Assembly: GCA_022866015.1 (NCBI GenBank)
Contig: JALHTX010000257.1
Location: forward strand, 1 to 24,428
DNA length: 24,428 nucleotides
Origin: Thermoplasmatota archaeon
GTDB lineage: Archaea; Thermoplasmatota; E2; DHVEG-1
Direction: 5' to 3'
In this document: in pieces, positions 1 through 8,448 of the stretch
Position numbering within the stretch: the first letter of the stretch is position 1
Layout: each line of letters opens with the position of its first letter
Made by a program: the position numbers and the translations under genes
Notes under the pieces: generated by a model
The model's input: the letters and a program-made list of their open reading frames with translations, nothing else
Told to the model about the DNA's origin: nothing
Database searches by the model: none

Positions 1-35
1 CAATATAAAAAATCTCTTAAAAGGTAAGTAATTTT

Positions 36-1928
36 CTAAAATAAATCATAAGGAGATATGTAATCTCCGTATTTTTTTTGTACTACAAGCAATCTTTCTT
101 TTTGCTCTTGTAGAACTTTAAAAAGGATTTCCGGAGTGTCTTGTACTCTAGTAGTAAATATCTTATTCATACGCTCAATTTTGGATAAATTCTCTGGGAT
201 TCTAACAGTAAATTGTTTTATATAATCCTCTTTTGTGTAAGTTTTGTTTAAAACTTGTTTGAATAAACGTTTTAAATCCTCATATAATGGAATGTAACCA
301 GTAGGAGTTTTTATTGCATCAACATCATTATTTACTCTTAACTCTATCCATTTTAACCAAATAGCCTTATCATTTTTATGGTTCAACCAATTTCCATCTT
401 TATCCCTTAAAAAATAATTAACCGAGAATATACTTGGAGGGTTTTTAAACTTCCTTCCAAATCTTAAATTATTTTCAATATATTTGCTAATTGGAATCGA
501 TAAAAAGTCTATGTTTGACATTGAATTAAATACTCTTACACCTTCTTTACCTAAAGTTGCAGCTGTAGTTTCAGACTCAAGGCATGCTCCTTTGATAATA
601 ATTCCATGTACCCAGTCAAAAGATTCCTCAACAGGAACAGATGTGTCTGAATCGCGTCCACCATAAATAAACCCACTTACTTCAACACCAATAGGATCAT
701 GTAATTTTTTATCTGTATTACATAAAACATCCATCTTAAAAGTGAATCTAGCGTTCCTGTGTGAAGCAGTAATTACATTGCCTTCTTTATCTTTTTTACC
801 TTCATACCATTCTCCAGAGTGATTGAAACCTTTCTTTGGTTTTTCACCGGGTTTACCGTTCCAATAAACCTTTCCATTATCATAATATAGCAGATTAGTA
901 AATATTATTTCAATTGGTTCATGTAAAGCTTTCCATTGTAGCGGATCATCTTTATCATTAATTCCTTCAATAATACCAAATATACCCGATTCTACATTCA
1001 CAGATCGTGCTTTTCCATAAATATTACGTATGTAAGCAATATCATCACCAACAATATTCTCACCATTAATCATAGCAGTAGACGTTTTACCACACATTGA
1101 AGGAAATGCACCAGTGAAATAACTTATTCGCTTTTTTGGGCCTCTAACGCCCATTATAAGCATATGCTCTGTTAGCCATCCTTCTTTAGACGCTCGATTT
1201 ATTGCTAGACGCATTGCAAGTTTTTTAAGACCTATAGTATTGCCACCATACTGTGTATTTGTACAATAGATAATTTCATCTTCTAAATCAATGTAAATTC
1301 GTCTTTCATCAATATTTTTACTTACTAAAAGTCCAAGACTTTCTTCTTCTAGTTCACCTTGCGAATGTATAAATTTAAAAAACTTTGCATTTTTACCAAG
1401 TCTAACAAAGTCTTGATAACCTTGTCTGTATAGTAAATCTTCGCTATGTGCCACATAAGCAGAATCAGTTAGTTGTACACAAGGAATTGAAAACTTAGAA
1501 TTGTTTGGACCTAAAGTGAAAAATTTTACAAAAAGCTCATGATCGTTCATTATATCTTTCATGATCTTGTAAATTTCTTTCAGTCCTTCCTCTTTATCCA
1601 TTGTATTAAGCTCAGGACCAAGATCTTTACCTTTAGGTAATAAAAACTTAGTTCTTGCCTTATCACGAGCTTGATCGTAATAACCATCATAATGAATTGT
1701 ATGTCCTAAAATGGATAATTTTGCTTCTTCATTATTTTTTATTGCAGCTTCCCTAGTATATCTTATATCCTCTTCACTATCATTACAAATAGTAACCTTT
1801 GAGGGATCACAAAGATCAACAAATTTTGCAATAAACTCAATAATTTCTTTATTATCTAGTTCCATTAGTTTTTGATAGTCTTTTTCACTTAATTTTGATT
1901 TTAAAATGCTTACTATTTCAATGACCAT
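36..1928 (-). CDS. pckG: Phosphoenolpyruvate carboxykinase (GTP)
   Basis: This 630-residue protein interconverts oxaloacetate + GTP and phosphoenolpyruvate + GDP + CO2 in the cytosol, a gluconeogenic/anaplerotic step. The GTP-family nucleotide loop FPSMCGKTS is at about residues 275-283 and includes the family's conserved active-site Cys (C279). The metal/nucleotide motif VGDDIAYIR follows at 293-301. A C-terminal FGRKFKNPPSIF-type stretch and full family length (about 600-630) support an intact enzyme. The ATG is preceded by GAAGG about 6-10 nt upstream, a usable Shine-Dalgarno. The gene is monocistronic as seen; its promoter region contains a 14-bp perfect palindrome. The family is certain; its physiological direction is inferred. 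Confidence 0.97.
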   Translation of the reverse strand: MVIEIVSILKSKLSEKDYQKLMELDNKEIIEFIAKFVDLCDPSKVTICNDSEEDIRYTREAAIKNNEEAKLSILGHTIHYDGYYDQARDKARTKFLLPKGKDLGPELNTMDKEEGLKEIYKIMKDIMNDHELFVKFFTLGPNNSKFSIPCVQLTDSAYVAHSEDLLYRQGYQDFVRLGKNAKFFKFIHSQGELEEESLGLLVSKNIDERRIYIDLEDEIIYCTNTQYGGNTIGLKKLAMRLAINRASKEGWLTEHMLIMGVRGPKKRISYFTGAFPSMCGKTSTAMINGENIVGDDIAYIRNIYGKARSVNVESGIFGIIEGINDKDDPLQWKALHEPIEIIFTNLLYYDNGKVYWNGKPGEKPKKGFNHSGEWYEGKKDKEGNVITASHRNARFTFKMDVLCNTDKKLHDPIGVEVSGFIYGGRDSDTSVPVEESFDWVHGIIIKGACLESETTAATLGKEGVRVFNSMSNIDFLSIPISKYIENNLRFGRKFKNPPSIFSVNYFLRDKDGNWLNHKNDKAIWLKWIELRVNNDVDAIKTPTGYIPLYEDLKRLFKQVLNKTYTKEDYIKQFTVRIPENLSKIERMNKIFTTRVQDTPEILFKVLQEQKERLLVVQKKYGDYISPYDLF

Positions 1929-1967
1929 AATACTTCCTTCAAGTTTTTAATTATAGATTCTTAGTTC

Positions 1968-1981
1968 TTCCTTATAAGGAA
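1968..1981. promoter_or_regulatory. Palindromic TATA/operator upstream of pckG
   Basis: TTCCTTATAAGGAA is a perfect 14-bp palindrome centred 46-47 bp upstream of the pckG start codon. It contains TTATAA, so it could be the TATA box itself, giving a leader of about 20 nt that holds the Shine-Dalgarno GAAGG. It could also be a repressor site overlapping the TATA box. No other pckG promoter element stands out except the AT-rich CTATAATTAAAAA nearer the gene. Function is inferred from position and symmetry only. Confidence 0.4.
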
Positions 1982-2096
1982 ACGAGAAATGGCATCAGTT
2001 TTATTCCTAATAATAGAAGTTATTAATGTTTTCTTACTAATAAATTTCGCCTTAACAATTGCTTAATAAAAAAGAGAAATGTTTATTTTTCCAACA

Positions 2097-2240
2097 TTAA
2101 GGAACATATTTAACATCTAAATAAGTTTTACAAATTGGACAGGAAAAAACTAAAAAAACTATCAATGTATTAGCAATTATTACATCTCGTTGTATTGTAT
2201 TCGCATCAAATTCTTGTTTACAATATGGACATTTTATCAT
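2097..2240 (-). CDS. Small two-knuckle zinc-ribbon protein (47 aa)
   Basis: This short ORF starts at ATG 2240 and ends with TAA at 2097. The product opens MIKCPYCKQEF and has two CPxC knuckles, C4-P-Y-C7 and C34-P-I-C37, 26 residues apart. That is the spacing expected for one zinc ribbon that binds a single Zn. Between the knuckles lies a hydrophobic strand (LIVFLVF). Such mini zinc ribbons are common in archaea and usually bind nucleic acid or act as protein adaptors; no specific role can be assigned. It lies downstream of the broken membrane-protein gene on the same strand. The paired cysteines make chance unlikely. Confidence 0.7.
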   Translation of the reverse strand: MIKCPYCKQEFDANTIQRDVIIANTLIVFLVFSCPICKTYLDVKYVP

Positions 2241-2305
2241 ATAAAAACCTAAATCTTGATATTTTTTATTTATACTTAAATAATATGTTTTTTAAAGGTT
2301 CTACA

Positions 2306-2795
2306 TCATTTTTCTTTTTTCTTATAACTATAGAACGCCAGACCCCATCCAATTAACAATAAAGTTATACCAATTAAATATATAAAAAATCTTATATCTA
2401 TCAATAAAAAAAAATACCCATCAAGAACAAATACATAATTGCCAGATTTTGATATATTAAAATGTTCGATAAAACCACCAACGGATTGAATAAATATCTG
2501 TAATAATGGTTCATTACAATTTACTTCATAATCTTCCTCTGTATAAACATAGAACTTAACTGATGAGGATGAAGTAATAGTATCAAATTGATCATAATAA
2601 TAACCTAGTTCTAAGGAAATAATAACTGTTTTACCTTCAGGGATATACAGAGTTTTATTAACATATCCAATCAGAAGAATATCTTCTTCTTTAACCAGTT
2701 CTTCACTACCAAACGGTTCATTTTTTTTGAAATAAAACCATCTCCATTCTAAAAATGATAAATAAAATACCTATTAAGAATAACATCTTGTTCAT
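2306..2795 (-). pseudogene. Membrane-anchored protein, apparently frameshifted
   Basis: Reading starts at ATG 2795 (MNKMLFLIGILFIIF, a signal or anchor helix) and stops early at a TGA after 25 codons. The next frame then stays open to TGA at 2306 and encodes about 140 residues: an acidic start (GSEELVKEED), a beta-rich extracytoplasmic-looking domain, a C-terminal membrane helix (IYLIGITLLLIGWGLAFYS) and a basic tail (KKKEK). The long frame has no ATG, GTG or TTG near its beginning. Removing one T from a T5 run near 2760 joins the helix to the long frame without a stop. This may be a real inactivating frameshift, a sequencing or assembly error, or programmed frameshifting. The family is not recognised. 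Confidence 0.55.
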
Positions 2796-2828
2796 ATCAT
2801 TATTTTCTCAGATTACTACTTCAAAAAG

Positions 2829-2848
2829 AACTATTTGTTTAAAAACAT
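2829..2848 (-). promoter_or_regulatory. Promoter-like motif shared with the 54-aa gene
   Basis: On the minus strand this reads GTTTTTAAACAAATAGTT and lies 34 bp upstream of the frameshifted gene's ATG. Nearly the same string, GTTTATAAACAAATAGTT, lies 32 bp upstream of the 54-residue gene starting at 23351. TTTAAA or TATAAA would serve as the TATA box. Sequence and spacing are both shared, so a common promoter is likely. Confidence 0.45.
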
Positions 2849-2891
2849 AACTAGAATATGTTTAAATCATTTAAGAGAAAAAAATGGGTTA

Positions 2892-2954
2892 TTGATTGGT
2901 AGAGGAGGATAAGGAAAGAATGGATGGAATAAAATATAATGGTATACCAATCAA
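2892..2954. repeat. Inverted repeat with purine-rich loop (copy A)
   Basis: TTGATTGGTA (2892-2901) and TACCAATCAA (2945-2954) form a perfect 10-bp inverted repeat around a 43-nt loop. On the plus strand the loop is almost purely purine at first (GAGGAGGATAAGGAAAG). It lies 97 bp upstream of the minus-strand gene start. A counterpart at 23453-23528 has the same geometry. It could be a small RNA or an upstream regulatory structure. Confidence 0.4.
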
Positions 2955-3110
2955 CTCCCCACAATTAACATATGTTAAGTATTATTAATTAATAAGCTTT
3001 TCTCTGAAAATATACGGCAAATCACGAATTATAATTATATTTGTACTATTTTGGTGTAACACTTGTATGACATGTATACGACATTTTATTTTTTCAATTC
3101 AAATATTAAT

Positions 3111-3245
3111 AAATCCAAGCGAGAAATCCCCAAACTTTAGTTTGAGGGATGAATCGCATGGAACTTATTAGTTTAAAACATCCTCAGATGTTTTTTTCCC
3201 TCGAGGGAATGCCACGACATTTATGTCGTGGAAGGGTGACATATA
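3111..3245 (+). mobile_element. IS200/IS605-like end hairpins, TnpB-less remnant
   Basis: Four hairpins follow one another. (1) 3119-3157: GCGA/TCGC outer stem, then ATCCCCAAAC-TTTA-GTTTGAGGGAT, a 10-bp stem with one bulge. (2) 3175-3194: AAAACATC-CTCA-GATGTTTT followed by more T. (3) 3196-3209: palindrome TTCCCTCGAGGGAA. (4) 3212-3231: CCACGACAT-TT-ATGTCGTGG. Hairpins 1 and 4, with their TTTA loops and flanks (GATGAATCGC and GGAAGGGTGAC), look like the right-end/omega-RNA hairpins that follow tnpB genes in IS200/IS605 elements. No tnpA or tnpB reading frame is nearby. It may be a palindrome-associated mini-element or scars of one or two tnpB elements. The remaining intergenic DNA in 2955-3340 is AT-rich and shows nothing else. 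Confidence 0.45.
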
Positions 3246-3340
3246 ATTATAGAAATATGCAACAAAGTTAGAAATAAATAGTATAAAAACAGCAATTTGT
3301 TAAAATCTCTAATATACAATAGTTTACACTGATTTCAGTT

Positions 3341-3931
3341 CTAATCAAAGGAATATAAACGTTTAGTATTCTTACGGATACTTTGCAACCTTAATTCTAC
3401 TATTTCAAGATTAATACTACCATTTTGGTAAGCCTCTAAAAAAGTCTCAGTACTAAGACAATACAAATGGGTGTCACACATCATATGAAACTCGCTACAA
3501 GCTGTATTTGTTACCTCATTAACAACATCTTTTGTTATTTTAGATGTGAAATGAAAATCCTCTGATAGAAACACATCAACACCATTTTTCAATGTTGACA
3601 CCAAAATACTACAATCATTGACTATATCCTCGGGTTTCACATTATGATGTTTCTCCATAGAAATCATACAAGCTTTTCCAAAAGTATTAGAGAGTAACCT
3701 GTTTTTAAAATCAATAACTGTGGCATGTGTATGTTTCCATCGTTTCATAGCTTTCGTATAATCTTTCTCAGTAATTCTACCCCAGATTTTCAACTGTTCT
3801 AACTCAGAGACAACTGTTGAAGTAATAAAACATGGAATATAATCATATGCAAGTTTTTTAACCACTTTATCAACTAAAATATTATCCTTAAGTAGGAATG
3901 ATGTATCAAAGGAGATGCTTCTAATTTTCAT
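3341..3931 (-). CDS. PIN-domain ribonuclease-like protein
   Basis: This 196-residue protein has the acidic residues of the PIN nuclease fold in order: Asp in the N-terminal FDTSFLL, Glu in TSTVVSELEQL, Asp in NDCSILVS and Asp in VFLSEDFHF. PIN domains bind Mg/Mn and cut single-stranded RNA; many are VapC toxins. At 196 residues this one is longer than a typical VapC (about 130-150). No antitoxin gene adjoins it, so a stand-alone RNase role is at least as likely as a toxin. On the minus strand, ATTTAAATA lies about 25 bp upstream of the ATG, and no Shine-Dalgarno is evident, which suggests a leaderless message. The fold call is strong; the substrate is unknown. Confidence 0.75.
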   Translation of the reverse strand: MKIRSISFDTSFLLKDNILVDKVVKKLAYDYIPCFITSTVVSELEQLKIWGRITEKDYTKAMKRWKHTHATVIDFKNRLLSNTFGKACMISMEKHHNVKPEDIVNDCSILVSTLKNGVDVFLSEDFHFTSKITKDVVNEVTNTACSEFHMMCDTHLYCLSTETFLEAYQNGSINLEIVELRLQSIRKNTKRLYSFD

Positions 3932-4177
3932 AATACTATAATAGACTAACTTATTTAAATCTAAACTTGTTGGGATTTTAACGATAAATGATATTTATAA
4001 CCAATATAAACACGATAATCATTGATAAAGATATTAAAAGGAAGAGAATAATCTATTAATAATATAAAATAAGTAAAAAAGGTTAGTTTATTGAATAAAC
4101 CTATTATCGCAAAAGGTTTTAATTGTAAATATTGCATTTTAACTACATAATTAATTACATATTCATCTGCGAAAAAT

Positions 4178-4190
4178 ATTATTAAATACC
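4178..4190 (+). promoter_or_regulatory. TATA box for the 4209 RNA candidate
   Basis: TATTATTAAATAC sits about 24-26 bp upstream of 4209, the first base of a strong hairpin. That is the archaeal TATA-to-start distance. The remaining DNA in 3932-4177 is AT-rich. It contains a 15-nt dyad (GTTTATT-G-AATAAAC at 4086-4100) and no gene that I can see. Confidence 0.4.
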
Positions 4191-4208
4191 TTTATCATCT
4201 CAAGAAAT

Positions 4209-4279
4209 AGAAGGAATCGGGCTGGTAGTTTTTAGAGTGCATCCCATCCCCTCCTATGTGTGAGGCCAGCCCTCCTTCT
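4209..4279 (+). ncRNA. GC-rich structured RNA candidate (71 nt)
   Basis: In an AT-rich intergenic region this segment is strikingly GC-rich and closes on itself. AGAAGG (4209-4214) pairs with CCTTCT (4274-4279), and GGGCTGG (4219-4225) pairs with CCAGCCC (4266-4272), across a 4x1 internal loop. Inside, CCTC (4250-4253) and GAGG (4262-4265) form a small hairpin that stacks on the main stem. About 24 unpaired bases, including CATCCCATCCC, remain on the 5' side. TTTT follows the 3' arm and a TATA-like box precedes the 5' arm, so plus-strand transcription is favoured. It does not match tRNA, SRP RNA, C/D or H/ACA guides, or a riboswitch I know. Confidence 0.45.
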
Positions 4280-4336
4280 TTTAATATCCCCATTTTTTGA
4301 AAAAAAATATATAGTAATATTTAATACCCGGATTTT

Positions 4337-4594
4337 ATGCCTGAAAAAAAACAAATAGAAGAAAAAATACCTGCAAAAACTTCTTATACTATCGAAGATG
4401 CAATAAAAATAGCAGATGATATATTTAAAATGGGTCAAGATAAAAAATACAACATTGGTGCTTTTATTCATGGTTTAATATTTGCCCAAGAATATTCACA
4501 GCAAATGTATCAAATCCCCCAGCAACAAATAGCAATGATAAAACGAGACTGCCGTAAATATTTCAAAGAAATAAATCCAAGAAAAAAACAATAA
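4337..4594 (+). CDS. Conserved-looking small protein, function unknown (85 aa)
   Basis: This 85-residue soluble protein is predicted mostly helical and basic at its C-terminus (KRDCRKYFKEINPRKKQ), with a central amphipathic helix and a Gln-rich stretch (YQIPQQQ). There is no Shine-Dalgarno; AT-rich ATATATAG lies about 25-30 bp upstream, as expected for a leaderless transcript. It has no signal peptide, membrane segment or metal-binding cysteine pair. I do not recognise the family. A minus-strand ORF overlapping it is low-complexity and is probably a shadow. Confidence 0.65.
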   Translation: MPEKKQIEEKIPAKTSYTIEDAIKIADDIFKMGQDKKYNIGAFIHGLIFAQEYSQQMYQIPQQQIAMIKRDCRKYFKEINPRKKQ

Positions 4595-4750
4595 TTTTTA
4601 TAAAAAATATCATTTTTTAAAAAAATAAAAATTAAAATATGCACATACAATAGGATATGCATCCACAAAATATATAAAACTATTAAAGATTTTTTAATTC
4701 AGGGATAGCAGGAAATAGTTAGTCAATAAAAAAGTGGATTGGTGTTAGGA

Positions 4751-5680
4751 ATGGGATGTGAATTCAAAAGTAATGTTAAGCTGGATTATATCCAGGATTT
4801 TGAAATGATGTTTGAAAGGATGAAAGTAGATCGTCCTAGAGAAGCAGCTGTATACTATGTGACATTAATCATCGACTGTCCAAAAGAGTTTTCAGAGTTT
4901 TTAAAAACCGCAGAAGAATTTGCAAATATAACCCGAAGACCTCTAGAAACCGGTCGAGCATCACTACTTCGCCATGGATTAGTCGCAAAAGTATTATTCT
5001 CAAATGAATCAGATGAAGATTTTGGAAGAGAAAGCTACCTACCGGCACATCCAAGAGCTATATGGGAAGATGTAAAACAAGACCTAAAAAAAGTAGTTGC
5101 AGAAGATACATACAAAATAATTGAAAACAGATTAAATGAATATAGTAGATATTATACTACAAACTTTGAAAAATATGGCATCAAACTAAAAAGAAATGGT
5201 AACGTAACCCTCCAATATAGTGGTAAATGGATTCTATACAACGTTTTAAACAATTTAATTGAAAAAAACAATGATCTAAAAATGCAAATAGGTGGCGAAA
5301 GATTCTTTGAAGAACCATTTATAAAATATTTTAAAAAATTCTTAGAACTAGACACAAAAATACAGCTTATTATTGATAATACGACAAATATGGATGCAAT
5401 AAAAAAACTAAAAGAAACATACGGTAACAATTTAGAGATAAGATACTTCTCAGAAGATGTAAGCGGTACAATGCGCAACTTTGTCTATGGCAAAGAAATT
5501 GCAGTAAACGGCATAAAAATACTACCTGATAAAAGTGATGAACCAAGTTACATTGGAACAGCATATGTAAACTTAACCGATATACAAATTCTAGATGAAC
5601 GTTTTAATAATCTATGGGGTATTGCCAAACCCCTAAATATTAAACAAGATGCAAATATAACTGAACGACAAGAAAAATAA
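4751..5680 (+). CDS. Uncharacterised archaeal protein, possible ligand-sensing regulator
   Basis: I place the start at ATG 4751 because GGTG lies 6 nt upstream; TTG 4739 and GTG 4742 are in frame but lack a ribosome site. The 309-residue soluble product has two parts. The N-terminal half (about 1-120) is helical and contains MKVDRPREAAVYYVTLI. The C-terminal half (about 150-300) alternates strands and helices, with a segment (IQLIIDNTTNMDAIKKLKETYG) followed by IRYFSEDVSGTMRNFVYGKE, and ends in an acidic region and a tail. The second half resembles the effector or PLD-like domain found after winged helices in archaeal TrmB-type regulators, but I see no clear DNA-binding motif. Treat the regulator idea as weak. 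Confidence 0.6.
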   Translation: MGCEFKSNVKLDYIQDFEMMFERMKVDRPREAAVYYVTLIIDCPKEFSEFLKTAEEFANITRRPLETGRASLLRHGLVAKVLFSNESDEDFGRESYLPAHPRAIWEDVKQDLKKVVAEDTYKIIENRLNEYSRYYTTNFEKYGIKLKRNGNVTLQYSGKWILYNVLNNLIEKNNDLKMQIGGERFFEEPFIKYFKKFLELDTKIQLIIDNTTNMDAIKKLKETYGNNLEIRYFSEDVSGTMRNFVYGKEIAVNGIKILPDKSDEPSYIGTAYVNLTDIQILDERFNNLWGIAKPLNIKQDANITERQEK

Positions 5681-5718
5681 TTATTATTTTTAGTGTTTTA
5701 AAAATAAATATATGTTTT

Positions 5719-7629
5719 TTATTTAAAACGCGTTGTTTCCAGATTATATAGCGCAGTTGTATTTATATTATATCTTTTATGAACACTACTAGCAATATCA
5801 ATACATTTACTTTCTTCACCGTGACCAAAGATGATACGCTCTGGCCTAGGTGACATATTATTAATATAATTTAATAACTGACGCCTATCACTATGACCAC
5901 TAAATCCATCACAAGTTTCAACACTCATATTCATTTTAATGTTCTCAATTTGCCCATCAGTGTTTAATGGTATTTCAGACCTTCCTTTCTGAATACGTTT
6001 ACCAAGAGTTCCCTCAGCCTGATAACCAACAAATGCGATAGTATTTTTTTTATCATGAGCCCATTCTTTAAAATACTCCATAACAGGTCCACCATTCATC
6101 ATACCACTAGTTGCAAGAACCACACACGACTTAGGATGATCATTTATTATCTGCTGTCTCATCTCATGACTATCTACACGTTTAAAAATCTCAGAAAGAA
6201 GTGGATTTTCCCCCTGCTGAAATATTTGTGCTCTAAGTTTATTATTCAAATATTCAGGATAAGCTGTATGAATTGCTGTTGCTTCCCATATCATACCATC
6301 TAGATAAACATCAATTGTAGGTATCTTTTTAGTTCTAACAAGGTTCTCAAGAACAATCATAACCTCTTGACTACGACCTACTGCAAAAACAGGGATTAAA
6401 AGCTTTCCTTTCTTTTTAATAGTACTTTGGATTATATCACTAAGTCTATCTGTTGCATCCTGGCGGCTAGGTTGAAAATCTTCACGACCACCATAAGTTG
6501 ACTCAATAAATATTGATTCAAGTCGCGGGAAACGATTAACTGCAGGGTTAAAAAGCCAAGTCCGCTCGTATTTAATATCCCCTGAAAAAGCTATATTATA
6601 CAAACCTTCACCTATATGAAAATGTGCAATAGCACTACCAAGAATATGACCCGCATTATGAAAAGTAAGCCTTACATCAGGAGTAATATCTGTTGTATCA
6701 CCATATTCCATTGCTATACAATGTTTAATCAGATCACGAATATGCTCTGCTGAATAAGGAATTTTTTTAGCGTCAGCTGCCGCTACTTTTAAGTAATCCA
6801 TCTGTAAAAGAGTACTCAAATCACGAGTTGGGGGCGTGCAATAAACAGGTCCATCAAAACCATATTTATACAAAAGAGGAACCAAACCTGCGTGATCAAG
6901 ATGAGCATGTGTTATAACCACAGCATCTAAATTTTCAAAAGGTAGAACCTCAGGAAGATGCAAATATGGTGTAGTACTCTCAGAAGAAACATCTACACCA
7001 CAATCAATCATAATCTTGCTATCTGGAGTATGCAAAAGACTGCAACTACGACCAACTTGTCGATAACCTCCGAGAGCGGTTACGCGAATAAATCTTTCAC
7101 CTCCAGATACACCACGATGAAGACGACGACCAACTTTTCTAAGAATCTCTTTTCGCTCTTCACTCATAGAACGAAGATAACCACGAATTTCTTTAACAGT
7201 CTTAGATTGAATAGGAGGGGTACGAATAATACGAGGAGACCAATTGATTTTTCTACGGATTTCATTTAGAAGAGCCCCCTGTTTACCAATAGCAATACCA
7301 GGTTTCATTACTTCAATTGTAACTTCACCCATTTCAGGTAAAAAATAAATATTTGTAAGTTCTGCGTCTTTAGGAATAATTTCCTTTATTTTTCGCTCTG
7401 CTGTATCAGTATCAGTAATAACACTAGGATCAGGTCTAACTGCTATACGACGCTGAAGCATTTTTGCAAGCTGTTTTATCAATTCTTCATTTTTAGCAAA
7501 TTTATCAGGATGCTTAGTATAAATAACAACAAGTGCACCTTCAAACTCAACATCTGAAACATCGATACTAGGTGGTATAACACCACGAACTTTACCTTTA
7601 ACTTCTCTTAAAACATCATCAACTGGCAT
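5719..7629 (-). CDS. KH-domain beta-CASP ribonuclease, transcription termination factor aCPSF1/FttA
   Basis: The 636-residue protein has the full aCPSF1 layout. Two KH-type RNA-binding segments span about residues 1-145, including a GKQG loop at 115-118. A metallo-beta-lactamase domain follows with the zinc motif HAHLDHAG at 241-248, and then a beta-CASP domain to the end. This endo/5'-3' exonuclease family cleaves RNA at U-rich sites and terminates transcription by archaeal RNA polymerase (known for the family). Late motifs such as ATSGMMNGGPV and GFSGHSDRRQL support an active nuclease. It is one of the most conserved archaeal proteins. It lies downstream of the proteasome beta gene on the same strand, 93 bp away, and AAAGGT precedes its ATG. 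Confidence 0.97.
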   Translation of the reverse strand: MPVDDVLREVKGKVRGVIPPSIDVSDVEFEGALVVIYTKHPDKFAKNEELIKQLAKMLQRRIAVRPDPSVITDTDTAERKIKEIIPKDAELTNIYFLPEMGEVTIEVMKPGIAIGKQGALLNEIRRKINWSPRIIRTPPIQSKTVKEIRGYLRSMSEERKEILRKVGRRLHRGVSGGERFIRVTALGGYRQVGRSCSLLHTPDSKIMIDCGVDVSSESTTPYLHLPEVLPFENLDAVVITHAHLDHAGLVPLLYKYGFDGPVYCTPPTRDLSTLLQMDYLKVAAADAKKIPYSAEHIRDLIKHCIAMEYGDTTDITPDVRLTFHNAGHILGSAIAHFHIGEGLYNIAFSGDIKYERTWLFNPAVNRFPRLESIFIESTYGGREDFQPSRQDATDRLSDIIQSTIKKKGKLLIPVFAVGRSQEVMIVLENLVRTKKIPTIDVYLDGMIWEATAIHTAYPEYLNNKLRAQIFQQGENPLLSEIFKRVDSHEMRQQIINDHPKSCVVLATSGMMNGGPVMEYFKEWAHDKKNTIAFVGYQAEGTLGKRIQKGRSEIPLNTDGQIENIKMNMSVETCDGFSGHSDRRQLLNYINNMSPRPERIIFGHGEESKCIDIASSVHKRYNINTTALYNLETTRFK

Positions 7630-7722
7630 AAATAATACCTTTTTTAAATTTTTTTACTAATAATATAATTAAATATAATTAAATTAACAAATATGAAAAG
7701 AAATAAACAAAAAAAAATTTGG

Positions 7723-8361
7723 TTATTCCTTAGATATTTTATCAGTACGTTTCTTTATTTCCTCCTGAGGAATCTCTTTGAAACCGTCTTTGTCAATAAC
7801 TGCTATGTTTGTAAAACCGCCTGAAGCAGAGTCTCTACGTTTAGCAGCACCTACTGCTCTTATTGCAATATCGATACCTTCGTTTATTGTAAGATTATCA
7901 TGGTATAAATCTTCTAAAACACCATATACATATGGCGAACCGGACCCACCAGAAGTATATTTATCTGGGATTGAACCACCTGCGGCATCAAGAGAGTAAA
8001 CATGACCGCCGGAACTGTCAAAACCACCAATAATCAATTGAACATAATAAGGATAAAATTTGCGTTGATTCAAAATATTAGACATAAGTGTTGCTGCACT
8101 TTGAATAGGGATTTTTGAATCACGTTTTAACCGATAGAGGTTTGCTTCTGCATTCAGATATCTTGCAAGTACCTGAAGATCTCCTACAAGTCCTGCTGTT
8201 GCAAGAGCAATATGTTCATCGATCTTATATAATTTTTTTGTTTCCTTATGAGCGATAAGAGTGCCCATGGTTGCACGGGTTTCAGTTGCCATTACTACAC
8301 CGTCCTTGCATACAATTCCTAACGTAGTTGTTCCTGTTTTAGTTAACTTCTCATCTTCCAT
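7723..8361 (-). CDS. psmB: 20S proteasome beta subunit
   Basis: This 212-residue peptidase subunit forms the inner rings of the archaeal 20S proteasome, which degrades unfolded proteins fed by PAN or Cdc48-type ATPases. The propeptide is only nine residues, ending at KTG, so autocleavage before TTTLG exposes the catalytic Thr. In mature numbering Glu17 (ATETRATMG) and Lys33 (ETKKLYKI) are present. Asp17 is the more common residue; Glu at this site is, from memory, as in Thermoplasma. SGGSGSPYVYGVLED is the usual Ser129/Asp166 region context. GGAG lies just upstream of the ATG. It is followed by aCPSF1 on the same strand. Confidence 0.96.
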   Translation of the reverse strand: MEDEKLTKTGTTTLGIVCKDGVVMATETRATMGTLIAHKETKKLYKIDEHIALATAGLVGDLQVLARYLNAEANLYRLKRDSKIPIQSAATLMSNILNQRKFYPYYVQLIIGGFDSSGGHVYSLDAAGGSIPDKYTSGGSGSPYVYGVLEDLYHDNLTINEGIDIAIRAVGAAKRRDSASGGFTNIAVIDKDGFKEIPQEEIKKRTDKISKE

Positions 8362-8448
8362 AATTACTCCTCAAAAAGCTTCTGAAAAACTTAAGCTAGA
8401 ATAATACACCCTTTATAAATAATTTACGTAAAATAAGCATATAAATCG

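Noticed and set aside
1989..2066. A 25-residue hydrophobic plus-strand ORF starting ATGGCATCAG.
   Set aside because: Short and hydrophobic in AT-rich DNA, with only a weak AAGGA site; no supporting neighbour.
4232..4471. A 79-codon minus-strand frame over the RNA candidate and the 85-residue gene.
   Set aside because: Low-complexity Phe/Tyr/Ile sequence antisense to a better gene; a shadow.
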